From positions 1-58,854 of the forward strand of contig NZ_LNYB01000009.1 in assembly GCF_001467625.1 (NCBI RefSeq): DNA of 58,854 nt, given 5' to 3'. Position numbers and translations under genes: made by a program. This document shows, in pieces, positions 36,657 through 45,883 of the stretch; position 1 is the first letter of the stretch, and each line of letters begins with the position of its first letter. The stretch comes from Legionella feeleii. Lineage in GTDB: Bacteria; Pseudomonadota; Gammaproteobacteria; Legionellales; Legionellaceae. The notes under the pieces are model-generated. The model did no database searches and was not told the origin of the DNA. It saw only the letters and a program-made list of their open reading frames with translations.

Positions 36657-38648
36657 TTAAAATAGAGCTTTTAAAGCGGCTACTATATGTTCAACAGTAA
36701 GGCCTAAATAGTTGTAAGCTTCCGCAGCGGGTGCAGAAACACCAAACCGATCTAGTCCAATGACCGCGCCGTCCAAACCGACAAAACGGTACCAATAACC
36801 ACTCGCAGCCGCTTCAATGGCAATTCGCTTGCGGACTGCATTGGGTAAAACCTCTTCCTGATAGTTGTGATCCTGAGCAATAAAACGCTCGCAACAGGGC
36901 ATGGAAACAACACGGATTTTTTTCCCCAGTGTAGTCATTTGCGCTGCAGCAGCGAGAGCCAGTTGCACTTCTGAGCCTGTTGCTAACAGAATGGCATCCG
37001 GTAATCCCTGGCAATCACTAAGGATATAACCGCCTCGTTCAATTCGTTCAGCGGCCTTTGCATCATGGTTTAGAGCAGGTAAATTCTGTCTCGATAACAG
37101 GAGACTGGATGGACCGGTATGATGTTCAAGCGCCTGTTGCCAGGCTACGGCTGTTTCCATCAGATCAGCGGGTCGCCATACCTGCATATTAGGTGTCATG
37201 CGCAACATCGCTGCGTGTTCTATGGGTTGATGGGTCGGGCCATCTTCACCCAGGCCGATTGAATCATGGGTAAAAACATAAATGATGCGTTGCTTCATTA
37301 ACGCACTTAAGCGCACGGCGTTACGGGCATAATCGGCAAAGACTAAAAAAGTACCGCCATAAGGAATAAAGCCGCCATGCAAGGCCAAGCCATTCATAAT
37401 GGCCGCCATACCGAATTCACGCACACCATAATAAAGGTAGTTACCGGAAAAATCCTCGGCACTAATCGCTTTACTACCCGACCAATCCGTGTTGTTAGAG
37501 CCCGTTAAATCAGCGGAACCACCCAACATTTCTGGTAATAAACGGGCAAATTGCTCTATGCATTGCTGGGAACTTTTACGTGTTGCCAACGCTTTATCGA
37601 CAGTACGGCATTGTTCGATAAAAGCAGCACTCTGAGTTGGCCAGTTATCGGGTAAATCGCCGTTAATACGACGTAAAAACTCCTGGTAATCTTGTGGATA
37701 GTGTTGCTGATAAGTTTGGCAGCTGTGAAGCCATTGGCTTTCGTCATGTTGTCCCTGCTCGACATGATTCCATGCCGCATAAAGTGCATCAGGAATGACA
37801 AAAGGGGCATGCGGCCAATTAAAGTGCTCTCGCACCTTGGCGATACCGGCGGCTCCCAGGGGGGCACCATGTGCTTTTTCGCTACCGGCAACCGGTGAAC
37901 CATAACCGATCACGGTTTTACAAATAATTAAACTTGGCTTTTTCGTTTCCTGGCGTGCTTGTTCGATGGCTTTTTCAATCGCACTGGGATCATGGCCATC
38001 AATAGGGCCAATTACTTGCCAATGATAAGCCTTAAAGCGGTTGGCGGTATCATCAGTGAACCAGGACTCGACCTTGCCATCAATCGAGATGCCGTTGTCA
38101 TCATAAAAAGTGATTAGTTTACCCAGTCCCAAAGTGCCCGCGAGAGAACAGACTTCATGGGAAATACCTTCCATCAGGCAGCCGTCACCGACAAAGGTAT
38201 AGGTATAATGATTAACCAGTTCCAGCTCGGAACGATTAAAATGGTTTGCCAATAATTTTTCTGCGATAGCCATACCAACAGCATTAGCAAGCCCTTGACC
38301 CAAAGGACCCGTTGTTGTTTCAACACCCGGGGTATCAGCATGTTCAGGATGGCCAGGGGTTTTGGAATGCAATTGGCGGAAATTTTTAAGCTCATCCAGG
38401 CTTAGGTTATAGCCTGTTAAATGTAATAGGGAATAGAGCAGCATGGAACCATGGCCGTTTGATAAAACAAACCGATCCCGATCAAACCAATGAGGGTTTT
38501 TGGGATTATGCTTAAGGAACTTCTTCCATAGTACCGTAGCAATATCTGCCATGCCCAAAGGCATGCCTGGATGCCCCGATTGGGCTTGCTCAACAGCATC
38601 GATACTTAAAAAACGGATGGCATTGGCTAAATCATTAGAAAGACTCAT
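36657..38648 (-). CDS. tkt: Transketolase
   Basis: It moves two-carbon ketol units between sugar phosphates using thiamine diphosphate. The product has 663 residues. The cofactor motif is [18 protein letters not shown]...YDDN, with [11 protein letters not shown] and [15 protein letters not shown] near the N-terminus and the [11 protein letters not shown] loop (with the proton-relay His) in the middle domain. It is the first gene of tkt-gap-pgk-pyk, so pentose-phosphate and lower glycolysis genes are expressed together. Confidence 0.96.
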   Translation of the reverse strand: MSLSNDLANAIRFLSIDAVEQAQSGHPGMPLGMADIATVLWKKFLKHNPKNPHWFDRDRFVLSNGHGSMLLYSLLHLTGYNLSLDELKNFRQLHSKTPGHPEHADTPGVETTTGPLGQGLANAVGMAIAEKLLANHFNRSELELVNHYTYTFVGDGCLMEGISHEVCSLAGTLGLGKLITFYDDNGISIDGKVESWFTDDTANRFKAYHWQVIGPIDGHDPSAIEKAIEQARQETKKPSLIICKTVIGYGSPVAGSEKAHGAPLGAAGIAKVREHFNWPHAPFVIPDALYAAWNHVEQGQHDESQWLHSCQTYQQHYPQDYQEFLRRINGDLPDNWPTQSAAFIEQCRTVDKALATRKSSQQCIEQFARLLPEMLGGSADLTGSNNTDWSGSKAISAEDFSGNYLYYGVREFGMAAIMNGLALHGGFIPYGGTFLVFADYARNAVRLSALMKQRIIYVFTHDSIGLGEDGPTHQPIEHAAMLRMTPNMQVWRPADLMETAVAWQQALEHHTGPSSLLLSRQNLPALNHDAKAAERIERGGYILSDCQGLPDAILLATGSEVQLALAAAAQMTTLGKKIRVVSMPCCERFIAQDHNYQEEVLPNAVRKRIAIEAAASGYWYRFVGLDGAVIGLDRFGVSAPAAEAYNYLGLTVEHIVAALKALF

Positions 38649-38844
38649 GCGTTCTCTTATGTAATCATTAGGGGCACTATTGTCGCTCAGAAGCTTCTAT
38701 TCAGCAAGTTAACAGCGTGCTTGTTGTAATAATTATGCACAATAATGAGCTTTTGTGGAACAAATAGTAGTTAAGTTCATTTAAATTTTACTTTTTGGTT
38801 ATTTTTTGCGATTATTTTTGGGTTTAACTCATTTTCGGGGTTTT

Positions 38845-40329
38845 ATGACAGTAGCCGTGTTGCGACACATGGGTTCGTTAATTGGAATTGATCAACTACC
38901 TGTTACGAGTCCAGGGGATAACGAAACCGTTAATTGGGAATTTGATAAAGAGCTGGCCAAGCAGCCCGCCACGTTCTTTCATCCAATGATCACGAAGCAT
39001 CTTGAGCTGAGCGTGGCGTATAGCGTACTTTGCACACGCCTTCTCCATGACTTCAGTCGCCCCGGTGTTAGCAAAGCTGAACTGGTTGAGCAATTGGTTG
39101 CTGCCCTGATGATGGCCGAATTATTAACCCCCCTTTATCGTGATTTTTTGGGTGAATGGCATGAGGTTTCGCGCCTGCAGAATGAGAAAAAGGTTTTTCG
39201 GGACTTATTAGCGACGCAAAATTATTCGTTTGGCGCATCAGATGACAAAGCGATTGTCTTGTCTTCCTGGTCTGGCCAGCGTGTACGGGGCGCAACCCCC
39301 AATTGGAATTTCCCCCGTTTGATGTTTGGCCGCAGCAGGCGTTTGTTTACCACCCTGGTACCAATAATAAAGGACTTTGAGTTAGTCCGTGATTACCTGA
39401 TAGAGTCTAAGTTTGGCCGTAAAGTGGCAGCCCTTGACCCTTACCTGGGAGTAGTTGTCAGTCACGCTTCCTGGCTGTTTTTTGCACCGAGATTAACCGT
39501 AAATTCTATCGTTTTGTTAAATTTTCTTGTTCCTAGCTGGTGGACAGCGACAAAGGACAAAAGAATGGGATTGTGGTTGGGGTTTCTGGGTCAATTGCAG
39601 CAGCGCTGGTTTGAATTAGGCAATGATTCCCTGTGGATGACATCAGGGTTACTAAACTGCTTTGTGCTGACTGGGCCTTTGGCACCTCTCGGTATCTATG
39701 TGACTCTTAGCCTCTTTCTCTTCGATGTCCTTTGGGCCCGTTTACGAGCCCGCATTGAACACAACCGTTTAACCGGTCAGCAACAGATCTATGACAATAT
39801 GGCCCTGGACATGGGCGGTGAACAAACTAGAGAGTGGCTGGAGCTGAAAAGCTATCGTGAGCACTTTGCCCAACGAGTAGATTTTGAAGACAGGCGATTG
39901 TTTGTCACGCTGGTTAACACCCAGATGCTGATGTTTGGGATGTGCTTCGCCTTCCCTGCTTTCGCAGCGACCCCGCTTCTTCCCTTTCTCGGTGCTTTGA
40001 TCGTATTAACGACTACATTCGTGGTTAATCGACATGTCCAGGGCTTGGGGCAGCAAAGGCCTGTTGACCGAGTCATCGCGTTGAGTGATAAAAGTGGTAA
40101 ATCAATTTATGAAACCGGACTAACCTTGTTTCGTCCTAGCGAGCCTACAGAGCCGCCCAAGAATACTGGCTTAGAGGAGGAAGTCCGCAAAGGTATGGGA
40201 AAGTTTATTTCTAATGAGAAAGGAATGTCTCATTCAAATAGTGAGCCTCACTTTCCAGTTAGTCAGTCCCCCTTGGCAAGTAGCGACCCTACCATCAGGT
40301 ATGATTCACCTAACTCCTCGTTCATGTAA
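38845..40329 (+). CDS. Membrane protein of unknown function
   Basis: The product has 494 residues. I do not recognise a family. The N-terminal 170 residues are soluble. Hydrophobic segments follow at about WLFFAPRLTVNSIVLLNFLV, SGLLNCFVLTGPLAPLGIYV with SLFLFDVLW, and near the C-terminal third VNTQMLMFGMCFAFPAF and LPFLGALIVLTTTFVV. The last 70 residues are polar, with Ser and Pro (SNSEPHFPVSQSPLASS) and an acidic part. I chose the ATG near GGGG; the longer frame begins with a TTG. The layout suits an inner-membrane protein or a membrane-inserted effector. Confidence 0.6.
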   Translation: MTVAVLRHMGSLIGIDQLPVTSPGDNETVNWEFDKELAKQPATFFHPMITKHLELSVAYSVLCTRLLHDFSRPGVSKAELVEQLVAALMMAELLTPLYRDFLGEWHEVSRLQNEKKVFRDLLATQNYSFGASDDKAIVLSSWSGQRVRGATPNWNFPRLMFGRSRRLFTTLVPIIKDFELVRDYLIESKFGRKVAALDPYLGVVVSHASWLFFAPRLTVNSIVLLNFLVPSWWTATKDKRMGLWLGFLGQLQQRWFELGNDSLWMTSGLLNCFVLTGPLAPLGIYVTLSLFLFDVLWARLRARIEHNRLTGQQQIYDNMALDMGGEQTREWLELKSYREHFAQRVDFEDRRLFVTLVNTQMLMFGMCFAFPAFAATPLLPFLGALIVLTTTFVVNRHVQGLGQQRPVDRVIALSDKSGKSIYETGLTLFRPSEPTEPPKNTGLEEEVRKGMGKFISNEKGMSHSNSEPHFPVSQSPLASSDPTIRYDSPNSSFM

Positions 40330-40351
40330 GAGCATGGAGGTTCAATACGTT

Positions 40352-40382
40352 CAATGCTATCCTTAGGGCTTTGATAGCATTG
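40352..40382 (+). other. Hairpin directly before the prlC ribosome site
   Basis: Perfect ten-base arms CAATGCTATC and GATAGCATTG are separated by 11 bases; the final G is the first base of the prlC ribosome site (GAGGA). No T run follows, so it may be a leader structure more than a terminator. Confidence 0.55.
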
Positions 40383-40391
40383 AGGATCTTT

Positions 40392-42410
40392 ATGTCAACC
40401 GTTAGTTTGCCACAATTTACTTCTCTCGATCCGGCGAGTTTTGTGAACCGCCTTGACACGCTTCTACAAGATAACCTTCAGCAGATAAATACCCTTTTGG
40501 CGCAAAATAATTCCCACTATACCTGGGATAATCTGATGCGTCCGCTGGAAGACATGGATGATGTTCTGGAGCGCTTTTGGTCGCCTTTATCCCATTTGCA
40601 CGCCGTCGTTAATTCCAAAGCACTGCGAGAGTGTTATCAAGCCTGTTTACCCAAGCTTTCCGCTTACGAAGCAGCCATTGGCCATAACCATGATTTATAT
40701 GATGCGGTTAAGTCTCTAGCGAAAGACCAATTAGATCCTGTCCAGCAAAAGATCGTTGAAGATACCCTCCGTGATTTTGAACTGGCTGGGGTTGCTTTAT
40801 CGGCAGAAAAGAAACAACGTTTTGAGGCGATCCAGACACGCTTGTCCGAATTATCCAATCAGTTTGAAAACAATGTCTTGGATGCTACCCAGGCATTTAG
40901 CCTGCACATCAGCGATGAAAAGCGTGTGGCGGGTTTACCAGAACATGCCTTGCACACGGCTGCTGAATTAGCCGCCGAGAAAGGATTATCCGGTTGGATG
41001 TTTAATCTTGAAATTCCCTGCTATATCGCCATTATTACTCATGCCGATGATCGCGCCCTTCGCGAAACCTTTTATGAAGCGTATGCCACACGGGCTTCCG
41101 AACAAGGCCCCCAGGCTGGAAAATTTGATAATAGTAACGTCATGAAGGAGATTCTGGCTCTGCGCCATGAGAAAGCCCAGCTCTTAGGTTTTGCCAATTA
41201 CGCCGAATTATCACTGGCGACCAAGATGGCTGAATCACCGAAACAGGTCCTTGATTTTTTAACGGACCTATCAATTCGCGCCCACCATCAGGCAGAAACA
41301 GAGTTCCAGGCGTTGCAGGAATTTGCCGAAAAAAACCATGGCTTAAGCAAGCTTGAACCTTGGGATGTCACCTATATCTCCGAGAAAAAAAGACAGGCCC
41401 AGTATGCGATTTCACAAGAAGAGCTACGCCCCTATTTTACCCTTGCGAAAGTGATGGAAGGTTTATTTACTATCATCAATAAGCTTTATGGCATGAAACT
41501 GGAAGAAGTAAAAGGGGTTGATATCTGGCATCATGACGTCAAATGCTATCGCGTGTCGGATGAGAAAGGACTGGTACGCGGTTATATCTATGTTGATTTG
41601 TTTGCCCGCCAGCACAAACGGGGCGGCGCGTGGATGGATTCCTGCCAAAGCCGGCGTAAACTGGCTGACGACAGTATTCAACTCCCCGTTGCTACCTTAA
41701 CCTGTAATTTTGCCAAGCCGGCTGGGAAAAAAATGGCGACCCTGTCCCATGACGAGGTTTTAACCTTATTCCATGAGTTTGGCCATTGCTTACACCACGT
41801 ATTAACCAAAGTTCATTATCTCGGTGCTTCCGGTATTAACGGCGTCGAATGGGATGCCGTTGAACTGCCCAGCCAATTTTTTGAAAACTGGTGTTGGGAA
41901 CAAAAAGCCCTGCAATTATTAACGCAGCACGTCGATAGCGGCGAGCATTTGCCCGATGAGCTCTTTGAAAAATTACTGGCGGCTAAAAATTTCCAATCCG
42001 CCATGGCGATGATGCGCCAGTTAGAGTTTTCCCTGTTTGACTTTCGCATCCATCTGGAATTTACCCCACGTACGCCAGATTTTATCAGTGAAACACTGGC
42101 TGAAGTTCGCCGACAAACGACGGTTGTGCCGATTGCGCCTTACAATCGTTTTCAACACAGCTTCTCCCATATCTTTGGCGGCGGTTATGCGGCCGGTTAT
42201 TACAGTTATAAATGGGCAGAAGTCCTCTCCAGTGATGCTTTCGCGCGCTTTGAAGAAGAAGGCATCTTTAATACCCAGGCAGGACACGATTTCCTTCATT
42301 TCATATTGGAAGCCGGAGGATCGAAGAAAGCCGCCGATGCTTACCATGGTTTCAGAGGCCGTGCAGCGACTGTCGATGCCCTTCTGCGCCACAATGGCAT
42401 TAATCCCTGA
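40392..42410 (+). CDS. prlC: Oligopeptidase A (M3 family zinc metallopeptidase)
   Basis: It degrades short peptides, including signal peptides, in the cytoplasm. The product has 672 residues (E. coli 680). The zinc site LFHEFGHCLHH has His461, Glu462 and His465, with the downstream Glu ligand about 25 residues later in GVEWDAVELPSQFFENW. The N-terminal FTSLDPASFVNRLDTLL fits the family. I chose the ATG with GAGGA before it, rejecting a TTG 21 bases upstream. A hairpin terminator follows, then ssrA. Confidence 0.92.
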   Translation: MSTVSLPQFTSLDPASFVNRLDTLLQDNLQQINTLLAQNNSHYTWDNLMRPLEDMDDVLERFWSPLSHLHAVVNSKALRECYQACLPKLSAYEAAIGHNHDLYDAVKSLAKDQLDPVQQKIVEDTLRDFELAGVALSAEKKQRFEAIQTRLSELSNQFENNVLDATQAFSLHISDEKRVAGLPEHALHTAAELAAEKGLSGWMFNLEIPCYIAIITHADDRALRETFYEAYATRASEQGPQAGKFDNSNVMKEILALRHEKAQLLGFANYAELSLATKMAESPKQVLDFLTDLSIRAHHQAETEFQALQEFAEKNHGLSKLEPWDVTYISEKKRQAQYAISQEELRPYFTLAKVMEGLFTIINKLYGMKLEEVKGVDIWHHDVKCYRVSDEKGLVRGYIYVDLFARQHKRGGAWMDSCQSRRKLADDSIQLPVATLTCNFAKPAGKKMATLSHDEVLTLFHEFGHCLHHVLTKVHYLGASGINGVEWDAVELPSQFFENWCWEQKALQLLTQHVDSGEHLPDELFEKLLAAKNFQSAMAMMRQLEFSLFDFRIHLEFTPRTPDFISETLAEVRRQTTVVPIAPYNRFQHSFSHIFGGGYAAGYYSYKWAEVLSSDAFARFEEEGIFNTQAGHDFLHFILEAGGSKKAADAYHGFRGRAATVDALLRHNGINP

Positions 42411-42419
42411 TAAAAAGCA

Positions 42420-42445
42420 CCTGGCTTGTAGAACAACAAGCCAGG
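42420..42445 (+). terminator. Terminator of prlC
   Basis: Ten-base arms CCTGGCTTGT and ACAAGCCAGG with a six-base loop, followed by CCTTTTCC. Confidence 0.75.
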
Positions 42446-42474
42446 CCTTTTCCTGTGAAAATAATTGAGTCGAG

Positions 42475-42506
42475 TTGGACTAGTCCCTTGTGTTCTGTGT
42501 TATAAT
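42475..42506 (+). promoter_or_regulatory. Probable ssrA promoter
   Basis: A perfect -10 box TATAAT (42501-42506) lies 18 bases before the tmRNA 5' end. The best -35 candidate is TTGGAC (42475-42480), with a long 20-base spacer. Confidence 0.5.
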
Positions 42507-42523
42507 AAAAGTGTACAAAAAAA

Positions 42524-42918
42524 GGGGGCGACCTGGTTTCGACGTGGGTTGCGAAACCTGATGTGCATGCCGAGAATGAGAACTCTCGTAAATCAGACTC
42601 ACTAAATATAAATGCAAACGATGAAAACTTTGCAGGTGAAGCTATCGCTGCGTAAGCTTTGATAGTGTAACCGCACCGTGCGCTGCCATAAAACCAGCGC
42701 CCCGTTGACCGAGCTTGCTTACCGGTATCGAATCAACGGTCATAGAAGATAAGCTCGCATCTTGGTCCGTCCCGCATCAAGGTGTTAAATCAAGGGAATC
42801 GCCGTGTACCATCCTGCCTGTCGGAGGGGCCACGGTTAACTTAATAGACAAGGCTACGCATGTAGAGCTGACGGCAGAGGATTTGCGGACGCGGGTTCGA
42901 TTCCCGCCGCCTCCACCA
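42524..42918 (+). ncRNA. ssrA: Transfer-messenger RNA (tmRNA)
   Basis: tmRNA rescues stalled ribosomes and tags the unfinished protein. The 5' end GGGGGCG pairs with CGCCTCC at the 3' end, leaving ACCA. The T-arm GCGGGTTCGATTCCCGC is present. The reading frame beginning GCAAACGATGAAAAC encodes ANDENFAGEAIAA then TAA, close to the known Legionella tag ANDENFAGGEAIAA. The usual TGCATGCCGAGAATGAG region after the 5' stem also matches. Length 395 bases. Its 3' end is the integration site of the following element and has been left intact. Confidence 0.96.
42896..42918 (+). repeat. Left attachment repeat (attL) in ssrA
   Basis: The last 19 bases ATTCCCGCCGCCTCCACCA (42900-42918) recur exactly at 58215-58233; extending four bases to the left gives 23 bases with one G/A mismatch. 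Confidence 0.9.
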
Positions 42919-43031
42919 CTTACTAATCTTAGATGTTCCTGAAAAGTCCTTTTAACCCTTGTAAACACTAGATTTTACGAGGTTAGGCTTCCTAGCCGAT
43001 CCCAACAATTCCCTTGATGTCCTGCTATATC

Positions 43032-43081
43032 TGTTGGTACTATCGTTGGTATTTTCGATACCAACACTATGTGATACCAAC
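43032..43081. repeat. GTTGGTA repeat cluster, probable integrase arm sites
   Basis: GTTGGTA occurs twice forward (43033-43039, 43045-43051) and twice inverted as TACCAAC (43059-43065, 43075-43081), just before the integrase ATG. The forward pair, 12 bases apart, recurs at the right end of the element. Integrase or excisionase binding and autoregulation are inferred. Confidence 0.6.
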
Positions 43082-43084
43082 AAA

Positions 43085-44278
43085 ATGAAATTAACTCTTC
43101 CAGATGTAAAGAAAAAGAGAGAATTGGACAAGCCCTTAAAGCTTTCCGATGGCCAGGGATTATTTTTACTGATTCAACCAAACGGGAAAAAATATTGGCG
43201 CTACTCCTATCGTTTTGACGGAAAACAGAAAACGCTCGCATTGGGGGTGTTTCCTGAAGTAAGTTTAGCTGAAGCACGGGATTTACGAGAAGAGGCCCGT
43301 GCTTTGTTAAAAAAGACGAAAGTCGATCCCGGTGAGCATCGCAAAGCTCTAAAACAGGCGCGAACAAGTCAGGATATGGATAGCTTTGAAGTTGTGGCTC
43401 GCGAATGGTTTGCTAATCAGTCCAGCGTATGGGTTCCTACCCATGCAGATAAAATCATTCGTCGTCTTGAACGCGATATTTTTCCTTGGCTTGGTGCCAG
43501 CCCTATTGCATCGATTACCGCACAACAGTTATTAATTGCCGCACGACGTATCGAAGAGCGTGGTGTTAAAGAAACAGCTCGGCGAGCCTTGCTAAATTGT
43601 AGCCAGGTATTTCGCTATGCCATAGCAACAGGAAGGGCTGAACGTGATCCGGTGCCTGATCTGAAGGGAGCACTTCAACCGGCCAAAACCACTCATTTCG
43701 CAACCATGACCGAGCCTAAAGCAATAGGGGAGTTATTACGGGCTATAGATAACTATCATGGAAGTTTTGTAACCAAATGTGCTTTACAGATTGCACCAAT
43801 GGTATTTGTGCGACCTGGTGAATTGAGGGCGGCAGAATGGTGTGAGATCGATCTTGATACTGCGGAATGGAATATAAAAGCTGAGCGTATGAAAATGCGT
43901 GTTGCGCACCTAGTCCCTTTGTCGAGACAGACTGTTTCTATATTAAGAGAGCTTTATCCTCTAACTGGTCATGGCAAATATGTGTTTGCAAGCGAACATA
44001 CCAGTGCCCGTCCAATGAGTGAAAATACGCTTAATTTTGCGTTTCGTCGGATGGGATTTGCCAAAACTGAAATTAGTGCACATGGTTTTCGTGCAATGGC
44101 TCGCACAATTCTTGATGAAATTTTGCATATACGACCGGACTATATTGAACACCAACTTGCTCACGCAGTAAGAGATCCTAATGGGCGAGCATACAACCGC
44201 ACCTCACACTTATTAGAACGTAAAGTCATGATGCAGAAATGGGCGGATTATTTGGATGGTTTAAAAAGCCAAAATTAA
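43085..44278 (+). CDS. int: P4-type tyrosine integrase
   Basis: The product has 397 residues. The N-terminal arm-binding domain (DUF4102-like) has KLSDGQGLFLLIQPNGKKYW and LGVFPEVSLAEARD. The core-binding part follows, then the catalytic region: Arg in VRPGELRAAEW, HGFRAMART (H-x-x-R) and the nucleophile Tyr370 in AYNRTSHL. Such integrases use tRNA and tmRNA genes as sites. The start is the ATG 51 bases inside a longer frame that would run through the repeat cluster. It begins 166 bases after ssrA, as expected for an integrase reading away from attL. Confidence 0.94.
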   Translation: MKLTLPDVKKKRELDKPLKLSDGQGLFLLIQPNGKKYWRYSYRFDGKQKTLALGVFPEVSLAEARDLREEARALLKKTKVDPGEHRKALKQARTSQDMDSFEVVAREWFANQSSVWVPTHADKIIRRLERDIFPWLGASPIASITAQQLLIAARRIEERGVKETARRALLNCSQVFRYAIATGRAERDPVPDLKGALQPAKTTHFATMTEPKAIGELLRAIDNYHGSFVTKCALQIAPMVFVRPGELRAAEWCEIDLDTAEWNIKAERMKMRVAHLVPLSRQTVSILRELYPLTGHGKYVFASEHTSARPMSENTLNFAFRRMGFAKTEISAHGFRAMARTILDEILHIRPDYIEHQLAHAVRDPNGRAYNRTSHLLERKVMMQKWADYLDGLKSQN

Positions 44279-44293
44279 TAACAAGGAAGATTA

Positions 44294-44929
44294 ATGAACG
44301 AATTAAAGGAAGTAATGCATAATTCTCCAAGAGAAGTGGAAGTCTCTCAAAGAAATAACCACGAAATAACTAGCTGTTTATTTTTCTTGGCACTAAAAGG
44401 CATCTTGAAAACTAATCATATAGTTTCCACATTAAAAACAACTTTGACAAAAGTAATTATGAATACGTTAAAGAATAATCCCTCCTTGCGTGATTTAATT
44501 ATATGGAATTTTGTTAAATTACCATTAGCACAATATATGCTAAAGGAAGCAACCACGCACATCGAGTCTGCCAATTATGAAGCACTGACTAGATTTCCAG
44601 AAGAAATTAAAGTGTGGGCATCAATGCAAGTTCAAAGAGATCTGGATGAACGTAAATGGCTCGAACCAAAACGTAAAAGCCAGCAGTTTGCAGTGGAAGC
44701 GAAGAAAGAAATTACAGCTGAACGAAACGCTATAATATTACAATTTGCTAGCGACATTGGCTTAGAAAATACCATCCTTACCCGTGTTGATCTTTATGAT
44801 GAAATAAGGACGAGGATACTCAAAAGCAAAGATCTTAATATATTAGAAACATTCACTAATAGTAATGGAGGGCAGTTTATCCCTACTGTCCGAGCCATCC
44901 GAGCCATTCTCTCGAAAAAAATTCAATAA
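44294..44929 (+). CDS. Hypothetical element protein
   Basis: The product has 211 residues, soluble, charged and probably helical, with no recognised domain. A basic segment near residues 115-150 (ERKWLEPKRKSQQFAVEAKK) could bind nucleic acid, which is a guess. It starts 15 bases after the integrase stop, with AAGGAAG before its ATG, so it is co-transcribed with int. A strong terminator follows. Confidence 0.6.
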   Translation: MNELKEVMHNSPREVEVSQRNNHEITSCLFFLALKGILKTNHIVSTLKTTLTKVIMNTLKNNPSLRDLIIWNFVKLPLAQYMLKEATTHIESANYEALTRFPEEIKVWASMQVQRDLDERKWLEPKRKSQQFAVEAKKEITAERNAIILQFASDIGLENTILTRVDLYDEIRTRILKSKDLNILETFTNSNGGQFIPTVRAIRAILSKKIQ

Positions 44930-44932
44930 TAG

Positions 44933-44959
44933 TTGGCAGAATCCTTCTGATTCTGCCAA
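44933..44959 (+). terminator. Terminator of the int operon
   Basis: Perfect 11-base arms TTGGCAGAATC and GATTCTGCCAA with a CTTCT loop, followed by a TA-rich stretch. Confidence 0.75.
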
Positions 44960-45006
44960 TTACATAATTTAACTTATGTATTCCCTATGATTTTTAAGGA
45001 ATACAA

Positions 45007-45225
45007 ATGATAAACAATACCCTCCAAGTCTTAATTCGCCGTAAAGAAGTTGAGAGACTTACCACATTATCTCGCTCCAGAATTTATGCACTGATGCAAC
45101 AAGGCATATTTCCGAAACCAATTTCACTAGGAAAAATGTCTGTCGCGTGGGTAGAATCAGAAGTGCAAGAATGGGTTGCTGCACGTATTGCAGGCTGTCG
45201 TAACACAACGGAGGTGCTTAAATGA
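45007..45225 (+). CDS. alpA: AlpA-family transcriptional regulator
   Basis: The product has 72 residues. LIRRKEVERLTTLSRSRIYALMQQGIFPKPISLG followed by VAWVESEVQEWVAARI is the AlpA/excisionase-like winged helix-turn-helix found in P4-like elements, where it controls excision or integrase expression. It begins the replication gene group and overlaps the next gene by four bases (ATGA). Confidence 0.9.
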   Translation: MINNTLQVLIRRKEVERLTTLSRSRIYALMQQGIFPKPISLGKMSVAWVESEVQEWVAARIAGCRNTTEVLK

Positions 45226-45560
45226 AAAAGCCCACTTCCAGGAAAGAAAAAGCAGGCCATGAGAACGCCGCCGAGTATAATCCCAAGAGTAAGCATCTGC
45301 AATCTGTAATTATACAAGGCTCTGCATGTCAATATATCAGGCTTTATAATAAGCAACTGAAAATAGATGTTCCAATAGATTCAGATACCGAAATACTTGG
45401 TGCAGGCGCATATTTTCCTCCTTTCATATGGGGAAGAGAAATAGATTGTCGATGCCTTGGGTTATGGAGCGATGTACCCGAACAGCACAAACCTGATTAC
45501 GAGATCGAGGATTTATCCCCATTAGTTGAGTTTTTTCGATTAGGGGGACATTTAAAATGA
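45222..45560 (+). CDS. Small element protein, paralogue A
   Basis: The product has 112 residues. The core ILGAGAYFPPFIWGREIDCRC and GLWSDV is shared with the next gene (IGAGAYFSPFTLADIDCRC, GLWDDL). It also ends like it with a PLVEFFRLGG block. The family is unrecognised; the paired Cys could bind a metal. ATGA overlaps on both sides join it to alpA and its paralogue. Confidence 0.65.
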   Translation: MKKPTSRKEKAGHENAAEYNPKSKHLQSVIIQGSACQYIRLYNKQLKIDVPIDSDTEILGAGAYFPPFIWGREIDCRCLGLWSDVPEQHKPDYEIEDLSPLVEFFRLGGHLK

Positions 45561-45883
45561 ATCGGATTAACAATCGCCCATACTTGCAGATTATAACTTT
45601 TTGTGGTGAAGCTTATCATTATTTAGAAGATCATTATTGCCGTTTCAATATAGTTGCATATCCTATTTTTATATCACCTGACTATCAGGCTTTAATTGGT
45701 GCAGGAGCTTATTTTTCTCCCTTTACGCTGGCTGATATAGATTGTAGATGTGATGGGTTATGGGATGATTTAATTAACGAAGCAAAAAGCATAATTTTTT
45801 CAAAGCAATGTGATTTAACACCAATAGTTAAATTTATGCAGATGGGAGGCATAGGATATGGATACCCTACCTACCGCGTATAA
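45557..45883 (+). CDS. Small element protein, paralogue B
   Basis: The product has 108 residues and is the sister of the preceding 112-residue protein: IGAGAYFSPF, DIDCRCDGLWDD and DLTPIVKFMQMGG align in order. Its end overlaps the replication protein gene by 26 bases. Two diverged tandem copies suggest a heteromeric or redundant role in replication or its control. The function is not known. Confidence 0.65.
   Translation: MNRINNRPYLQIITFCGEAYHYLEDHYCRFNIVAYPIFISPDYQALIGAGAYFSPFTLADIDCRCDGLWDDLINEAKSIIFSKQCDLTPIVKFMQMGGIGYGYPTYRV

Noticed and set aside
42021-42468. Two overlapping frames of 123 and 143 codons at the end of prlC
   Set aside because: They lie inside the well-supported peptidase gene in other frames.
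42715-42942. Forward and reverse frames of 63-75 codons inside the tmRNA
   Set aside because: They lie within ssrA and have no independent coding signal.
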